DNA of 5,551 nucleotides from positions 1-5,551 of the forward strand of contig JBGTLA010000182.1 of assembly GCA_041744375.1 (NCBI GenBank). The letters are read 5' to 3'. Below, in pieces: positions 1 to 4,328 of the stretch. Origin of the DNA: JBGTLA01 sp041744375. Lineage in GTDB: Bacteria > Actinomycetota > Acidimicrobiia > Spongiisociales > ZC4RG35. The position numbers and the translations under genes were made by a program. The notes beneath the pieces were generated by a model that was given only the letters and a program-made list of their open reading frames with translations, was not told where the DNA came from and did no database searches. Position 1 is the stretch's first letter, and each line of letters begins with the position of its first letter.

Positions 1-1
1 G

Positions 2-82
2 GTGGCCCGGGCCATCCGGGCGGTGGCCGGAGCGGCCGCCGACGAGGAAGGCATTTCCGCTGACGTCGAGTTCGTGGACTGA
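2..82 (+). CDS. khpA: KhpA, KH-domain RNA-binding protein (C-terminal end only)
   Basis: Only the last 26 codons are inside the window, ending with TGA at 80-82. The visible tail reads VARAIRAVAGAAADEEG and finishes ...SADVEFVD. This matches the end of KhpA (YlqC family), where a helix of the form 'ARAIR.VV.AA' is followed by a short strand ending in a hydrophobic residue and Asp. KhpA is a small KH-domain protein of about 75-80 residues that binds RNA, often as a partner of KhpB/Jag. Its position directly before rimM is the usual one in actinobacteria and Firmicutes (rpsP-khpA-rimM-trmD). The KH signature GxxG lies outside the window, so the call rests on the tail and the context. Confidence 0.75.
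   Translation: MARAIRAVAGAAADEEGISADVEFVD
44..51 (+). promoter_or_regulatory. Candidate Shine-Dalgarno for rimM inside khpA
   Basis: GAGGAAGG lies inside the khpA reading frame (codons for DEEG) and is followed after 8 nt by CTG at 60-62. That CTG is in frame with rimM and upstream of its conserved N-terminal motif. The spacing is right for a ribosome binding site, which supports CTG as the rimM start. The purine run may simply reflect acidic codons, so this is suggestive only. Confidence 0.35.
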
Positions 83-578
83 CGACCCCGTCCAGGTAGG
101 GCGGATCGGCCGCGCCCACGGCCTGCGCGGGGCGGTGGTCATCGATCCCGCCACCGACGTGCCCGCCGACCGTTTCCAGGCGGGCTCGGTGGTGCACCTC
201 GACGACGGGACACCCCTCACCGTCACCCGCTACGAGGCCACCGACCGGTCCCCCCTCGTCACCTTCGCCGAGATCGGCGACCGTCCCGCCGCCGAGCTCC
301 TTCGGGGCCGGGACCTGTTCATACCCCGCTCGTCGCGCCGGCCGCTGGAGAGAGACGAATACTGGCCCGACGACCTGGTGGGACTGGTGGTGACCGGCCG
401 CGACGGCCAAGTCGTCGGCACCGTCACCGCCGTGCACACCGGCCTCGCCCAGGATCGGCTCATCCTCGAGGCACCTCACGGCGAGGTGATCGTCCCTTTG
501 GTGGCGCCGCTCGTGCAGAAGGTCGACCTGGCCGGAGGGACGATCCTGGTGGACCTGCCGGCCGGGTTCATCGAGTGA
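60..578 (+). CDS. rimM: Ribosome maturation factor RimM
   Basis: RimM binds ribosomal protein uS19 and helps mature the 30S head during 16S rRNA processing. Counting from CTG at 60, the product is 172 residues, normal for the family. The N-terminal barrel begins with the signature GRIGRAHGLRG at residues 14-24. The C-terminal PRC-barrel begins near residue 99 with DEYWPDDLVGL and ends with the family-typical 'VDLAGGTILVDLPAGFIE' type tail. The first ATG/GTG/TTG in this frame is GTG at 135, but it falls after the conserved signature and would remove the first strand. The frame is open to the left edge without any canonical start. CTG at 60, 8 nt after GAGGAAGG, is the best start visible and overlaps khpA by 23 bp. 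The gene's identity is firm; its start is tentative. The 3' end overlaps the convergent lipoprotein gene by 11 bp. Confidence 0.92.
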   Translation: MTSSSWTDDPVQVGRIGRAHGLRGAVVIDPATDVPADRFQAGSVVHLDDGTPLTVTRYEATDRSPLVTFAEIGDRPAAELLRGRDLFIPRSSRRPLERDEYWPDDLVGLVVTGRDGQVVGTVTAVHTGLAQDRLILEAPHGEVIVPLVAPLVQKVDLAGGTILVDLPAGFIE

Positions 579-591
579 ACGGGATCCCGGC
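561..591. terminator. Inverted repeat at convergent stop codons, possible bidirectional terminator
   Basis: GCCGG at 561-565 can pair with CCGGC at 587-591. Inside it GTTCA (566-570) pairs perfectly with TGAAC (576-580) around the loop TCGAG, leaving 581-586 as a bulge. Bases 580-589 are also a perfect palindrome (CGGGATCCCG). Both stop codons, rimM TGA at 576-578 and the minus-strand gene's TGA at 568-570, lie within the inner stem. No T-run follows on either strand, so it is not a textbook intrinsic terminator. Its position between two tail-overlapping convergent genes makes a bidirectional termination or mRNA 3'-end role plausible. Confidence 0.4.
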
Positions 592-1449
592 GATGGGCGT
601 GCCGTCGGGTCGATCGAGCCGCAAGCTGTCGTAGAACTGCGCCCCCATCTGGATGCTGGTGGCGAACGCCACCCAGGTCGAGTCCCCCGCCTCGAGGTCC
701 AGGGTCAGGGTCTCGACCACCTCGGTTCCCGCCAGCACAGAAAGCTCCACCGCCGTCAGCGAGCCGAACGTGTATCCGCTGATGTCGAGTACCGGGCCTG
801 CCTCGGCCGCCGAGCCCGGCTCGACCACCACCACGTCGCCCGTGAGGAGCGGGCTGCCCATGTCGAGGGAGCCACCGGGCTGGATCTCGATCTGGAGGCG
901 AGCGGGCGAGAACAAGGAACTGGCGCGGGCCACCACTGCCTCGGTCAGGGTCAGGTCGACGAAGCGAGTCCCTTCCGCGGTGCGGGGCACGAACACCGCC
1001 CCCACCACGCCGCTCTCGACGAGCTGGTCGACCACCACCGACGAGGTGGCCTCGGTCTCCACCCGCAACACCCCCGCCGTCCTCAGCAAACGGACCGAGA
1101 GGGTGGGGGGTGTGGTGGCGGGAGCCCCGTCTTCCGTCTCGAAGTGGATCGTCACCGTGTGACAGCCGCTCTCCTCCGTCCAGGCGATCTCGCCGATGCG
1201 GCGGCCGTCCGCCCCGGGCCGTTCCACCAACAAGAGCCGCCCGTCGTTGACCATCGGGTCCCCGGTCGGGCAGGGAGGTGCCGGTCCCGCCTCGGTGGTT
1301 TCGGTGGGGGCCAGGGTGGTGTCGGTCACCGGGGCCACGGTGGTCGTCGTCGCCGTCGTGGTGGTGGGGGTGGCATCTGTGGGCGGCGTCGCAGGGTCCT
1401 GGCAGGCCGCCAGCAGGGCGACGAGGAGGAGAGGGACGACTCGTTTCAC
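568..1449 (-). CDS. Secreted lipoprotein with AMIN-like and Gmad2-like domains
   Basis: This 293-residue product starts at GTG 1449 and begins MKRVVPLLLVALLAAC, a short lipoprotein signal peptide with lipobox LAAC and predicted lipidated Cys16. A Thr/Pro/Ala-rich linker (about residues 17-58) follows, as in proteins that reach out from the membrane. Residues about 84-192 (GEIAWTEESGCHTVTIHFET ... FVDLTLTEAV ... ARLQIEIQPG) resemble the beta-rich AMIN-like fold found in cell-wall-targeted proteins. Residues about 205-279 (VVVEPGSAAEAGPVLDISGY ...) resemble the Ig-like Gmad2 domain. Both domain calls are by eye. Cys60 and Cys96 could form a disulfide. No catalytic motif is visible, so a binding or scaffold role at the cell envelope is an inference. 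An open frame continues to 1662 but would bury the signal peptide behind an Arg-rich stretch. A TACCCT -10 box sits 7 nt upstream of the GTG and there is no Shine-Dalgarno, suggesting a leaderless mRNA. Confidence 0.82.
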   Translation of the reverse strand: MKRVVPLLLVALLAACQDPATPPTDATPTTTTATTTTVAPVTDTTLAPTETTEAGPAPPCPTGDPMVNDGRLLLVERPGADGRRIGEIAWTEESGCHTVTIHFETEDGAPATTPPTLSVRLLRTAGVLRVETEATSSVVVDQLVESGVVGAVFVPRTAEGTRFVDLTLTEAVVARASSLFSPARLQIEIQPGGSLDMGSPLLTGDVVVVEPGSAAEAGPVLDISGYTFGSLTAVELSVLAGTEVVETLTLDLEAGDSTWVAFATSIQMGAQFYDSLRLDRPDGTPIAGIPFTR

Positions 1450-1456
1450 GCCGGCC

Positions 1457-1462
1457 AGGGTA
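1457..1462 (-). promoter_or_regulatory. -10 element of the lipoprotein gene, likely leaderless
   Basis: Read on the minus strand this is TACCCT (TANNNT consensus), followed by exactly 7 nt and then the GTG start at 1449. Transcription would begin at or next to the start codon. No purine-rich ribosome binding site is present upstream, which fits a leaderless transcript as is common in actinobacteria. No clear -35 box is visible. Confidence 0.45.
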
Positions 1463-1610
1463 CGTTCTGGGCGACCAGCTTCGTAGGGGAGGCGGGTCCC
1501 TGCGGCCGACCAGAGTGGGAAAAGCCGCCGGCGGCGATGGTGGGACTCGGGTGCGGAACGCCTGAATCCGGTCACTCGCAAACCACCGATCCGACGACCG
1601 AACTTCCGCC

Positions 1611-1650
1611 TGGACGTCCACGGCTTCGCAGCCGAGGATATATTCATCCT
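1611..1650. repeat. Three abutting inverted repeats in the divergent spacer
   Basis: Three dyads follow each other with no gap. TGGACGTCCA (1611-1620) is a perfect 10-bp palindrome. CGGCT-TCGC-AGCCG (1621-1634) is a 5-bp stem with a 4-nt loop. AGGAT-ATATTC-ATCCT (1635-1650) is a 5-bp stem with a 6-nt AT-rich loop. They lie between the divergent lipoprotein and propeller/SLH genes, in the most AT-rich part of the window, and the last one contains the best -10-like box for the plus-strand gene. They may be operators for a regulator, or a structured 5' leader if transcription starts upstream. In the rest of the 1450-1737 spacer I see only the promoter elements and ribosome binding site listed separately. 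Confidence 0.45.
1639..1644 (+). promoter_or_regulatory. Possible -10 element for the propeller/SLH gene
   Basis: TATATT is the only good TANNNT match in an otherwise GC-rich spacer upstream of the gene at 1738, and lies within the AT-rich loop of the third dyad. It would give a 5' leader of roughly 85 nt. No convincing -35 box lies 16-18 nt upstream, so activator dependence or another sigma factor is possible. Confidence 0.3.
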
Positions 1651-1722
1651 GGTTCGCCCCACGTTGGGAGGAATGTCTTATTAGGCAACGGTTCTTTCGC
1701 ACACCCTCGAGTCATTTCGAAC

Positions 1723-1729
1723 GAAGGGA
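1723..1729 (+). promoter_or_regulatory. Ribosome binding site that fixes the start at 1738
   Basis: GAAGGGA ends 8 nt before ATG 1738 (5 nt before the in-frame GTG 1735). It supports starting the protein immediately before its signal peptide, although the frame is open back to 1144. CTTTCG at 1694-1699 could pair with CGAAGG at 1722-1727 and partly mask this site. Confidence 0.55.
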
Positions 1730-1737
1730 TTCTTGTG

Positions 1738-3015
1738 ATGGATGTATCTTTGTCGAGAGGGACAGCCGCCGTTTTGGCGACCGTCCTCATGGTCTTGTTG
1801 GTGATGGCCACGGCTCCGGCCACGGCCGGTCCCCCCGGGGACAACGGCCCCATCGTCTACACCGCCGACGGCGGCCTCTACGTGGTCGAGTCCGATGGGT
1901 TGGGTGAGCGCCTCGTCGTCGCGGGCAGCTTCGCTCGCCCCGACGTGTCCCCCGACGGCACCGCCGTCCTCGTCACCGAGGTGGTGGGCATGGACACGGC
2001 GGGACCCCTGATCTCGATCGACCTCGACTCCGGGGCGAAGACCACGGTCCATGCCGGCCCGGCCCTGGCTGGGGTGTGGTCGGGTGACGGGACCCGCCTG
2101 GCCTACGCCGACGACGAAGGCGTTTGGGTCAAGGAGGGCGACGACGCCGCGGTTCAGGTGAGCGAGGTGCACAGCGATGTGTTCGACTGGTCCCCGGTCG
2201 ACAACCGCATCATCGTCGTGCGCACCGTCACTCCCGAGGACAGTTTCCCCGAGTACTACCTGGAGACCCTCGACGTCGAGAGTGAGCAGACGGTTCTCAT
2301 CGCCGACAACGGCCCGGGCCTGTTCACCTTCTACTCCATCGACGCCGACTTCTCGCCCGACGGCGAGGACATCGTCTACAGCGCAGTGTCGCCCGGCTCC
2401 ATCGCCGTCGTCATCGCCGGCCAGGAGATGGACCCCCTCGACCCGGGCGGCGCCGCCTGGGGTGGGCCCAACGGCTACGTGGCCTGGTCGCCGGACGGGT
2501 CGTCCGTCACTTATCCCACTTCGGTGCTCAACGACGCCGAAACAGAGGGAGTCCCGGTGCTGGCCGTCCACCCTGTCGACGGCGAGCGGGATGTGTTCCC
2601 CTCGGCGGCTCAGGAGGTGCAGTGGTCCCCGCTCGCCGCAGAGGAGCCTCCCAGCGGGGGCTTCGACGACGTAGACGAAAACCACATCTTCTACGCCGAC
2701 ATCCTGTGGCTGGCCGACCAGGGCATCACCCGCGGGTGCAACCCGCCCGCCAACACCAATTTCTGTCCTGACGACTTCGTGACCCGGGGTCAGATGGCGG
2801 CGTTCTTGGTGCGGGCGTTCGGCTATTCGGACGACGGTGGTGGTGATCTGTTCGACGACGACGACGGTTCGGTGTTCGAGTCGGACATCGATCGTCTGGC
2901 CACCGCCGGTGTGACCCGTGGGTGCAACCCGCCCGCCAACACCAACTTCTGCCCCGACGACTCCGTCACCCGGGGTCAGATGGCAGCGTTCCTCCACCGG
3001 GCGATCGGAGACTGA
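1738..3015 (+). CDS. Secreted beta-propeller protein with two C-terminal SLH-like repeats
   Basis: This 425-residue exported protein has a signal peptide at residues 1-30 (hydrophobic AAVLATVLMVLLVMA, likely cleavage after APATA). Residues about 36-300 form a TolB/PD40-like beta-propeller, shown by recurring blade motifs: DVSPDGTAVLV (69-79), VWSGDGTRLAY (113-123), FDWSPVDNRIIVV (149-161), DFSPDGEDIVY (204-214), AWSPDGSSVTY (249-259) and a closing VQWSP (294-298). Residues about 309-362 and 371-425 are two SLH-like repeats with a 62-residue period, each with GC-N8-FCPDD and VTRGQMAAFL. Repeats of this type are thought to anchor proteins at the cell surface. The only cysteines are C334/C343 and C396/C405, one pair per repeat, suggesting disulfides. 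An acidic stretch, GGGDLFDDDDGS (367-378), could bind divalent metal. A surface sensing or binding role is inferred; the ligand is unknown. It is monocistronic, between a divergent spacer and a strong hairpin. Confidence 0.88.
   Translation: MDVSLSRGTAAVLATVLMVLLVMATAPATAGPPGDNGPIVYTADGGLYVVESDGLGERLVVAGSFARPDVSPDGTAVLVTEVVGMDTAGPLISIDLDSGAKTTVHAGPALAGVWSGDGTRLAYADDEGVWVKEGDDAAVQVSEVHSDVFDWSPVDNRIIVVRTVTPEDSFPEYYLETLDVESEQTVLIADNGPGLFTFYSIDADFSPDGEDIVYSAVSPGSIAVVIAGQEMDPLDPGGAAWGGPNGYVAWSPDGSSVTYPTSVLNDAETEGVPVLAVHPVDGERDVFPSAAQEVQWSPLAAEEPPSGGFDDVDENHIFYADILWLADQGITRGCNPPANTNFCPDDFVTRGQMAAFLVRAFGYSDDGGGDLFDDDDGSVFESDIDRLATAGVTRGCNPPANTNFCPDDSVTRGQMAAFLHRAIGD
2734..2995 (+). repeat. Direct DNA repeat encoding the two SLH-like modules
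   Basis: The 72 bases from 2734 recur at 2920, an offset of 186 bp (62 codons), with 6 mismatches by my count. Five of the six are silent; the sixth changes DDFV to DDSV. Similarity fades on either side although the protein repeat continues. This indicates recent duplication or gene conversion of the module core, or strong codon constraint. Confidence 0.7.
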
Positions 3016-3030
3016 GGACCTCTGGCCGGG

Positions 3031-3057
3031 GGGGGTCGGGCATCGAGCCCGGCCCCC
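3031..3057 (+). terminator. Strong GC hairpin after the propeller/SLH gene
   Basis: GGGGGTCGGGC (3031-3041) pairs with GCCCGGCCCCC (3047-3057) around the loop ATCGA, an 11-bp stem with a single U-G wobble, starting 15 nt after the TGA at 3013-3015. There is no T-run, as is usual for terminators in high-GC actinobacteria. It separates the surface-protein gene from the trmD promoter. Confidence 0.65.
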
Positions 3058-3152
3058 ACCAGGGCGTAGCCAACTGTTGAAGGCGCCGGTCGGGGAAGGA
3101 TCGATGGTGCAATACCGACCGACGGGTCGGAGATGCGGTCGCTCGGCCGGCT

Positions 3153-3158
3153 TAGGCT
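3153..3158 (+). promoter_or_regulatory. -10 element of trmD, likely leaderless
   Basis: TAGGCT (TANNNT) is followed by 6 nt (GGTCGG) and then the trmD GTG at 3165, placing the transcription start at or beside the start codon. No AGGAG-type ribosome binding site precedes the gene. No clear -35 box is seen. The upstream gene ends in a terminator-like hairpin, so trmD needs a promoter in this 107-bp gap. Confidence 0.5.
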
Positions 3159-3164
3159 GGTCGG

Positions 3165-3851
3165 GTGCGAGTCTCGATCGTGACCATCTTCCCGGAGTTC
3201 TTCGCCGGGCCGCTCGGGGTGGGCGTGGTGGGACGCGCCATCGAAAGCGGTCTCGTCACCGTAGACATGGTCGACCTGCGTGACCACGGCCTCGGCCGCC
3301 ATCGCCAGGTCGACGACACCCCCTACGGCGGGGGGCCGGGCATGGTGATGCGCATCGAGCCCCTCGCCGCCGCTCTAGGCCCCCTGGCCGGCTCGCATCG
3401 GGTGCTGTTCACCCCGGCGGGAGCACCCCTCGACCAGGCCACCCTCGACCGCTTGGCCGGCTTGGACCATCTCACGCTGGTGTGCGGCCGCTACGAGGGG
3501 GTCGACCAGCGGGTGGTGGATCATTTCATCGACGAAGAAGTGTCGCTGGGGGACTTCGTCGTGGCCGGGGGCGAGGTGGCGGCGGTGGCGGTGATCGAGG
3601 GAGTCGCCCGGCTTCTGCCCGGGGCGGTGGGCAACCCCGAATCGACCCGCTCGGAGTCGTTCCGCCACGGGCTGCTGGAAGAGCCCGTCTACACCAAGCC
3701 GGCCGAGTTCGAGGGGTGGACGGTTCCCGACGTGCTCTTGTCGGGAGATCACGCCGCCATCGAGGAGTGGCGGTCCCAGCGGCGTCGCAGCCGCACCAAG
3801 GAGCGTCGTCCCCAGCTGTGGGACCGGTTCGAAGACGATTCCGAAGCCTGA
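3165..3851 (+). CDS. trmD: tRNA (guanine-N1-)-methyltransferase TrmD
   Basis: TrmD methylates N1 of G37 in tRNAs with G36-G37, using S-adenosylmethionine, to prevent +1 frameshifting. The 228-residue product is near family length and starts MRVSIVTIFPEFF, the typical first strand. The SPOUT trefoil-knot motifs are present: VDDTPYGGGPGM (49-60), LVCGRYEGVDQR (105-116) and EEVSLGDFVVAGGE (124-137). R149, in GVARLLPG, aligns with E. coli Arg154. The later motif reads STRSESFRHGLLEEPVYTKP, so E164 sits where E. coli has the catalytic Asp169 (EDSF). The ending LLSGDHAAIEEWR is also conserved. The start is GTG 3165, supported by the N-terminus and a -10 box 6 nt upstream. The gene is separated from rimM by about 2.6 kb, unlike the usual rimM-trmD pair. 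Confidence 0.97.
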   Translation: MRVSIVTIFPEFFAGPLGVGVVGRAIESGLVTVDMVDLRDHGLGRHRQVDDTPYGGGPGMVMRIEPLAAALGPLAGSHRVLFTPAGAPLDQATLDRLAGLDHLTLVCGRYEGVDQRVVDHFIDEEVSLGDFVVAGGEVAAVAVIEGVARLLPGAVGNPESTRSESFRHGLLEEPVYTKPAEFEGWTVPDVLLSGDHAAIEEWRSQRRRSRTKERRPQLWDRFEDDSEA

Positions 3852-3857
3852 TACACT
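3828..3857 (+). promoter_or_regulatory. rplS promoter, extended -10 using the trmD stop
   Basis: TACACT at 3852-3857 immediately follows the trmD TGA (3849-3851), so the stop codon supplies the TG of an extended -10 (TGaTACACT). A weak -35-like TTCGAA lies at 3828-3833, with an 18-nt spacer, inside trmD. The predicted start near 3864 gives a leader of about 100 nt before rplS. Confidence 0.5.
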
Positions 3858-3880
3858 GCGACCTCGCCGAACCCACTCGA

Positions 3881-3899
3881 CGCCGATTGAGAATCGGCG
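3881..3899 (+). other. Perfect hairpin in the rplS leader
   Basis: CGCCGATT (3881-3888) and AATCGGCG (3892-3899) form a perfect 8-bp stem with the 3-nt loop GAG, shortly after the predicted rplS transcription start. No T-run follows. It may be the first stem of a structured leader RNA, a partial terminator/attenuator, or a protein-binding site for L19. Confidence 0.5.
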
Positions 3900-3910
3900 C
3901 GCCGAACCAC

Positions 3911-3959
3911 CCACCCCCAGCAGCGCCAGCTCGGGTGGCGGCAACTACCACCAGGAGCT
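3911..3959 (+). promoter_or_regulatory. rplS leader: hairpin masking the ribosome binding site, with a competing pairing
   Basis: AGCTC (3928-3932) can pair with GAGCT (3955-3959), and GGTGG (3934-3938) with CCACC (3948-3952). This gives a 10-bp stem with a small internal loop that buries most of the AGGAG at 3953-3957. Upstream, CCACCC (3911-3916, also 3907-3912) can pair instead with GGGTGG (3933-3938), which would free the ribosome binding site. This is the layout of a sequestor/anti-sequestor switch. Autoregulatory leaders of L19 are known in Firmicutes; I see no resemblance at sequence level, so autoregulation here is inference. Confidence 0.4.
3953..3957 (+). promoter_or_regulatory. Ribosome binding site of rplS
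   Basis: AGGAG lies 6 nt before ATG 3964. It is the clearest Shine-Dalgarno in the window and fixes the rplS start. Confidence 0.8.
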
Positions 3960-3963
3960 CCCG

Positions 3964-4308
3964 ATGAACGACCTTCAGACACTGGAGAACAGTCAGCTCC
4001 GTGACGACGTGCCCGAGTTCCGGGCCGGCGACACGGTCAAGGTGCACGTGCGTGTCGTCGAGGGCGGCCGCGAGCGTATCCAGGTGTTCGAAGGGGTGGT
4101 CATCGCCCGCAACGGCTCGGGGATACGCGCCTCGTTCACCGTCCGCAAGATCAGTTTCGGGGTGGGGGTGGAAAGGGTCTTCCCGCTCCACGCTCCCATC
4201 ATCGACAAGATCGAGGTGACCCGCCGCGGCGACGTCCGCCGGGCCAAGCTCTACTACTTGCGCGACCGGGTCGGAAAGTCGGCCCGCATCAAGGAGCGGC
4301 GCGACTGA
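3964..4308 (+). CDS. rplS: 50S ribosomal protein L19 (bL19)
   Basis: bL19 sits at the 30S-50S interface, contacting 16S rRNA in bridge B8. The 114-residue product has the family's full length. Its conserved blocks are all present: PEFRAGDTVKVHVRVVEGGR (about 18-37), RIQVFEGVVIARNGSGI (39-55), FTVRKISFGVGVERVFPLHA (58-77) and the C-terminal RRAKLYYLRDRVGKSARIKE segment (about 93-112). The start at ATG 3964 has a strong AGGAG 6 nt upstream. The order trmD-rplS-lepB is standard. The gene has its own promoter at the end of trmD and a structured leader, and it is likely cotranscribed with lepB, which starts 20 nt downstream. Confidence 0.98.
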   Translation: MNDLQTLENSQLRDDVPEFRAGDTVKVHVRVVEGGRERIQVFEGVVIARNGSGIRASFTVRKISFGVGVERVFPLHAPIIDKIEVTRRGDVRRAKLYYLRDRVGKSARIKERRD

Positions 4309-4319
4309 GCTCCTCAGTC
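4303..4319 (+). other. Hairpin spanning the rplS stop codon
   Basis: GACTGAG (4303-4309) and CTCAGTC (4313-4319) form a perfect 7-bp stem with loop CTC. It contains the rplS TGA and ends 9 nt before the lepB GTG, in a place where lepB has no visible ribosome binding site. It may stabilise the rplS mRNA end or modulate rplS-lepB coupling. It is short and may be chance. Confidence 0.35.
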
Positions 4320-4328
4320 CAGCCTGTC

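Noticed and set aside
135..137. GTG 135 as the true rimM start
   Set aside because: It lies downstream of the conserved GRIGRAHGLRG motif, so the product would lack the first strand of the RimM domain; kept only as the first canonical codon.
653..1162. Plus-strand open frame antisense to the lipoprotein gene
   Set aside because: Ser/Thr/Arg-rich translation without domains, no ribosome binding site, and mirrors codon bias of the opposite strand.
1450..1662. N-terminal extension of the lipoprotein to ATG 1662
   Set aside because: It would place 71 mostly basic residues before the lipobox, destroying the signal peptide. A -10 box lies inside this extension.
476..1702. Long minus-strand open frame of 408 codons over the lipoprotein gene
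   Set aside because: Its translation is Arg/Gly/Pro-rich low-complexity typical of an out-of-frame reading in high-GC DNA; the frame with the lipoprotein signal peptide and linker is clearly the real one.
1144..1737. Upstream extension of the propeller/SLH gene
   Set aside because: The frame is open back to 1144 but the extension is Arg/Gly-rich, antisense to the lipoprotein gene, and would hide the signal peptide. GAAGGGA before ATG 1738 supports the shorter form.
1450..1737. Known riboswitch (c-di-AMP or c-di-GMP type) upstream of the surface-protein gene
   Set aside because: Such switches are plausible upstream of cell-wall genes, but the conserved core sequences I would expect are not present. 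Only simple dyads are visible.
1681..2997. 438-codon minus-strand frame opposite the propeller/SLH gene
   Set aside because: Val/Gly/Asp/His-rich mirror translation; the plus strand has a signal peptide, blade motifs and repeats.
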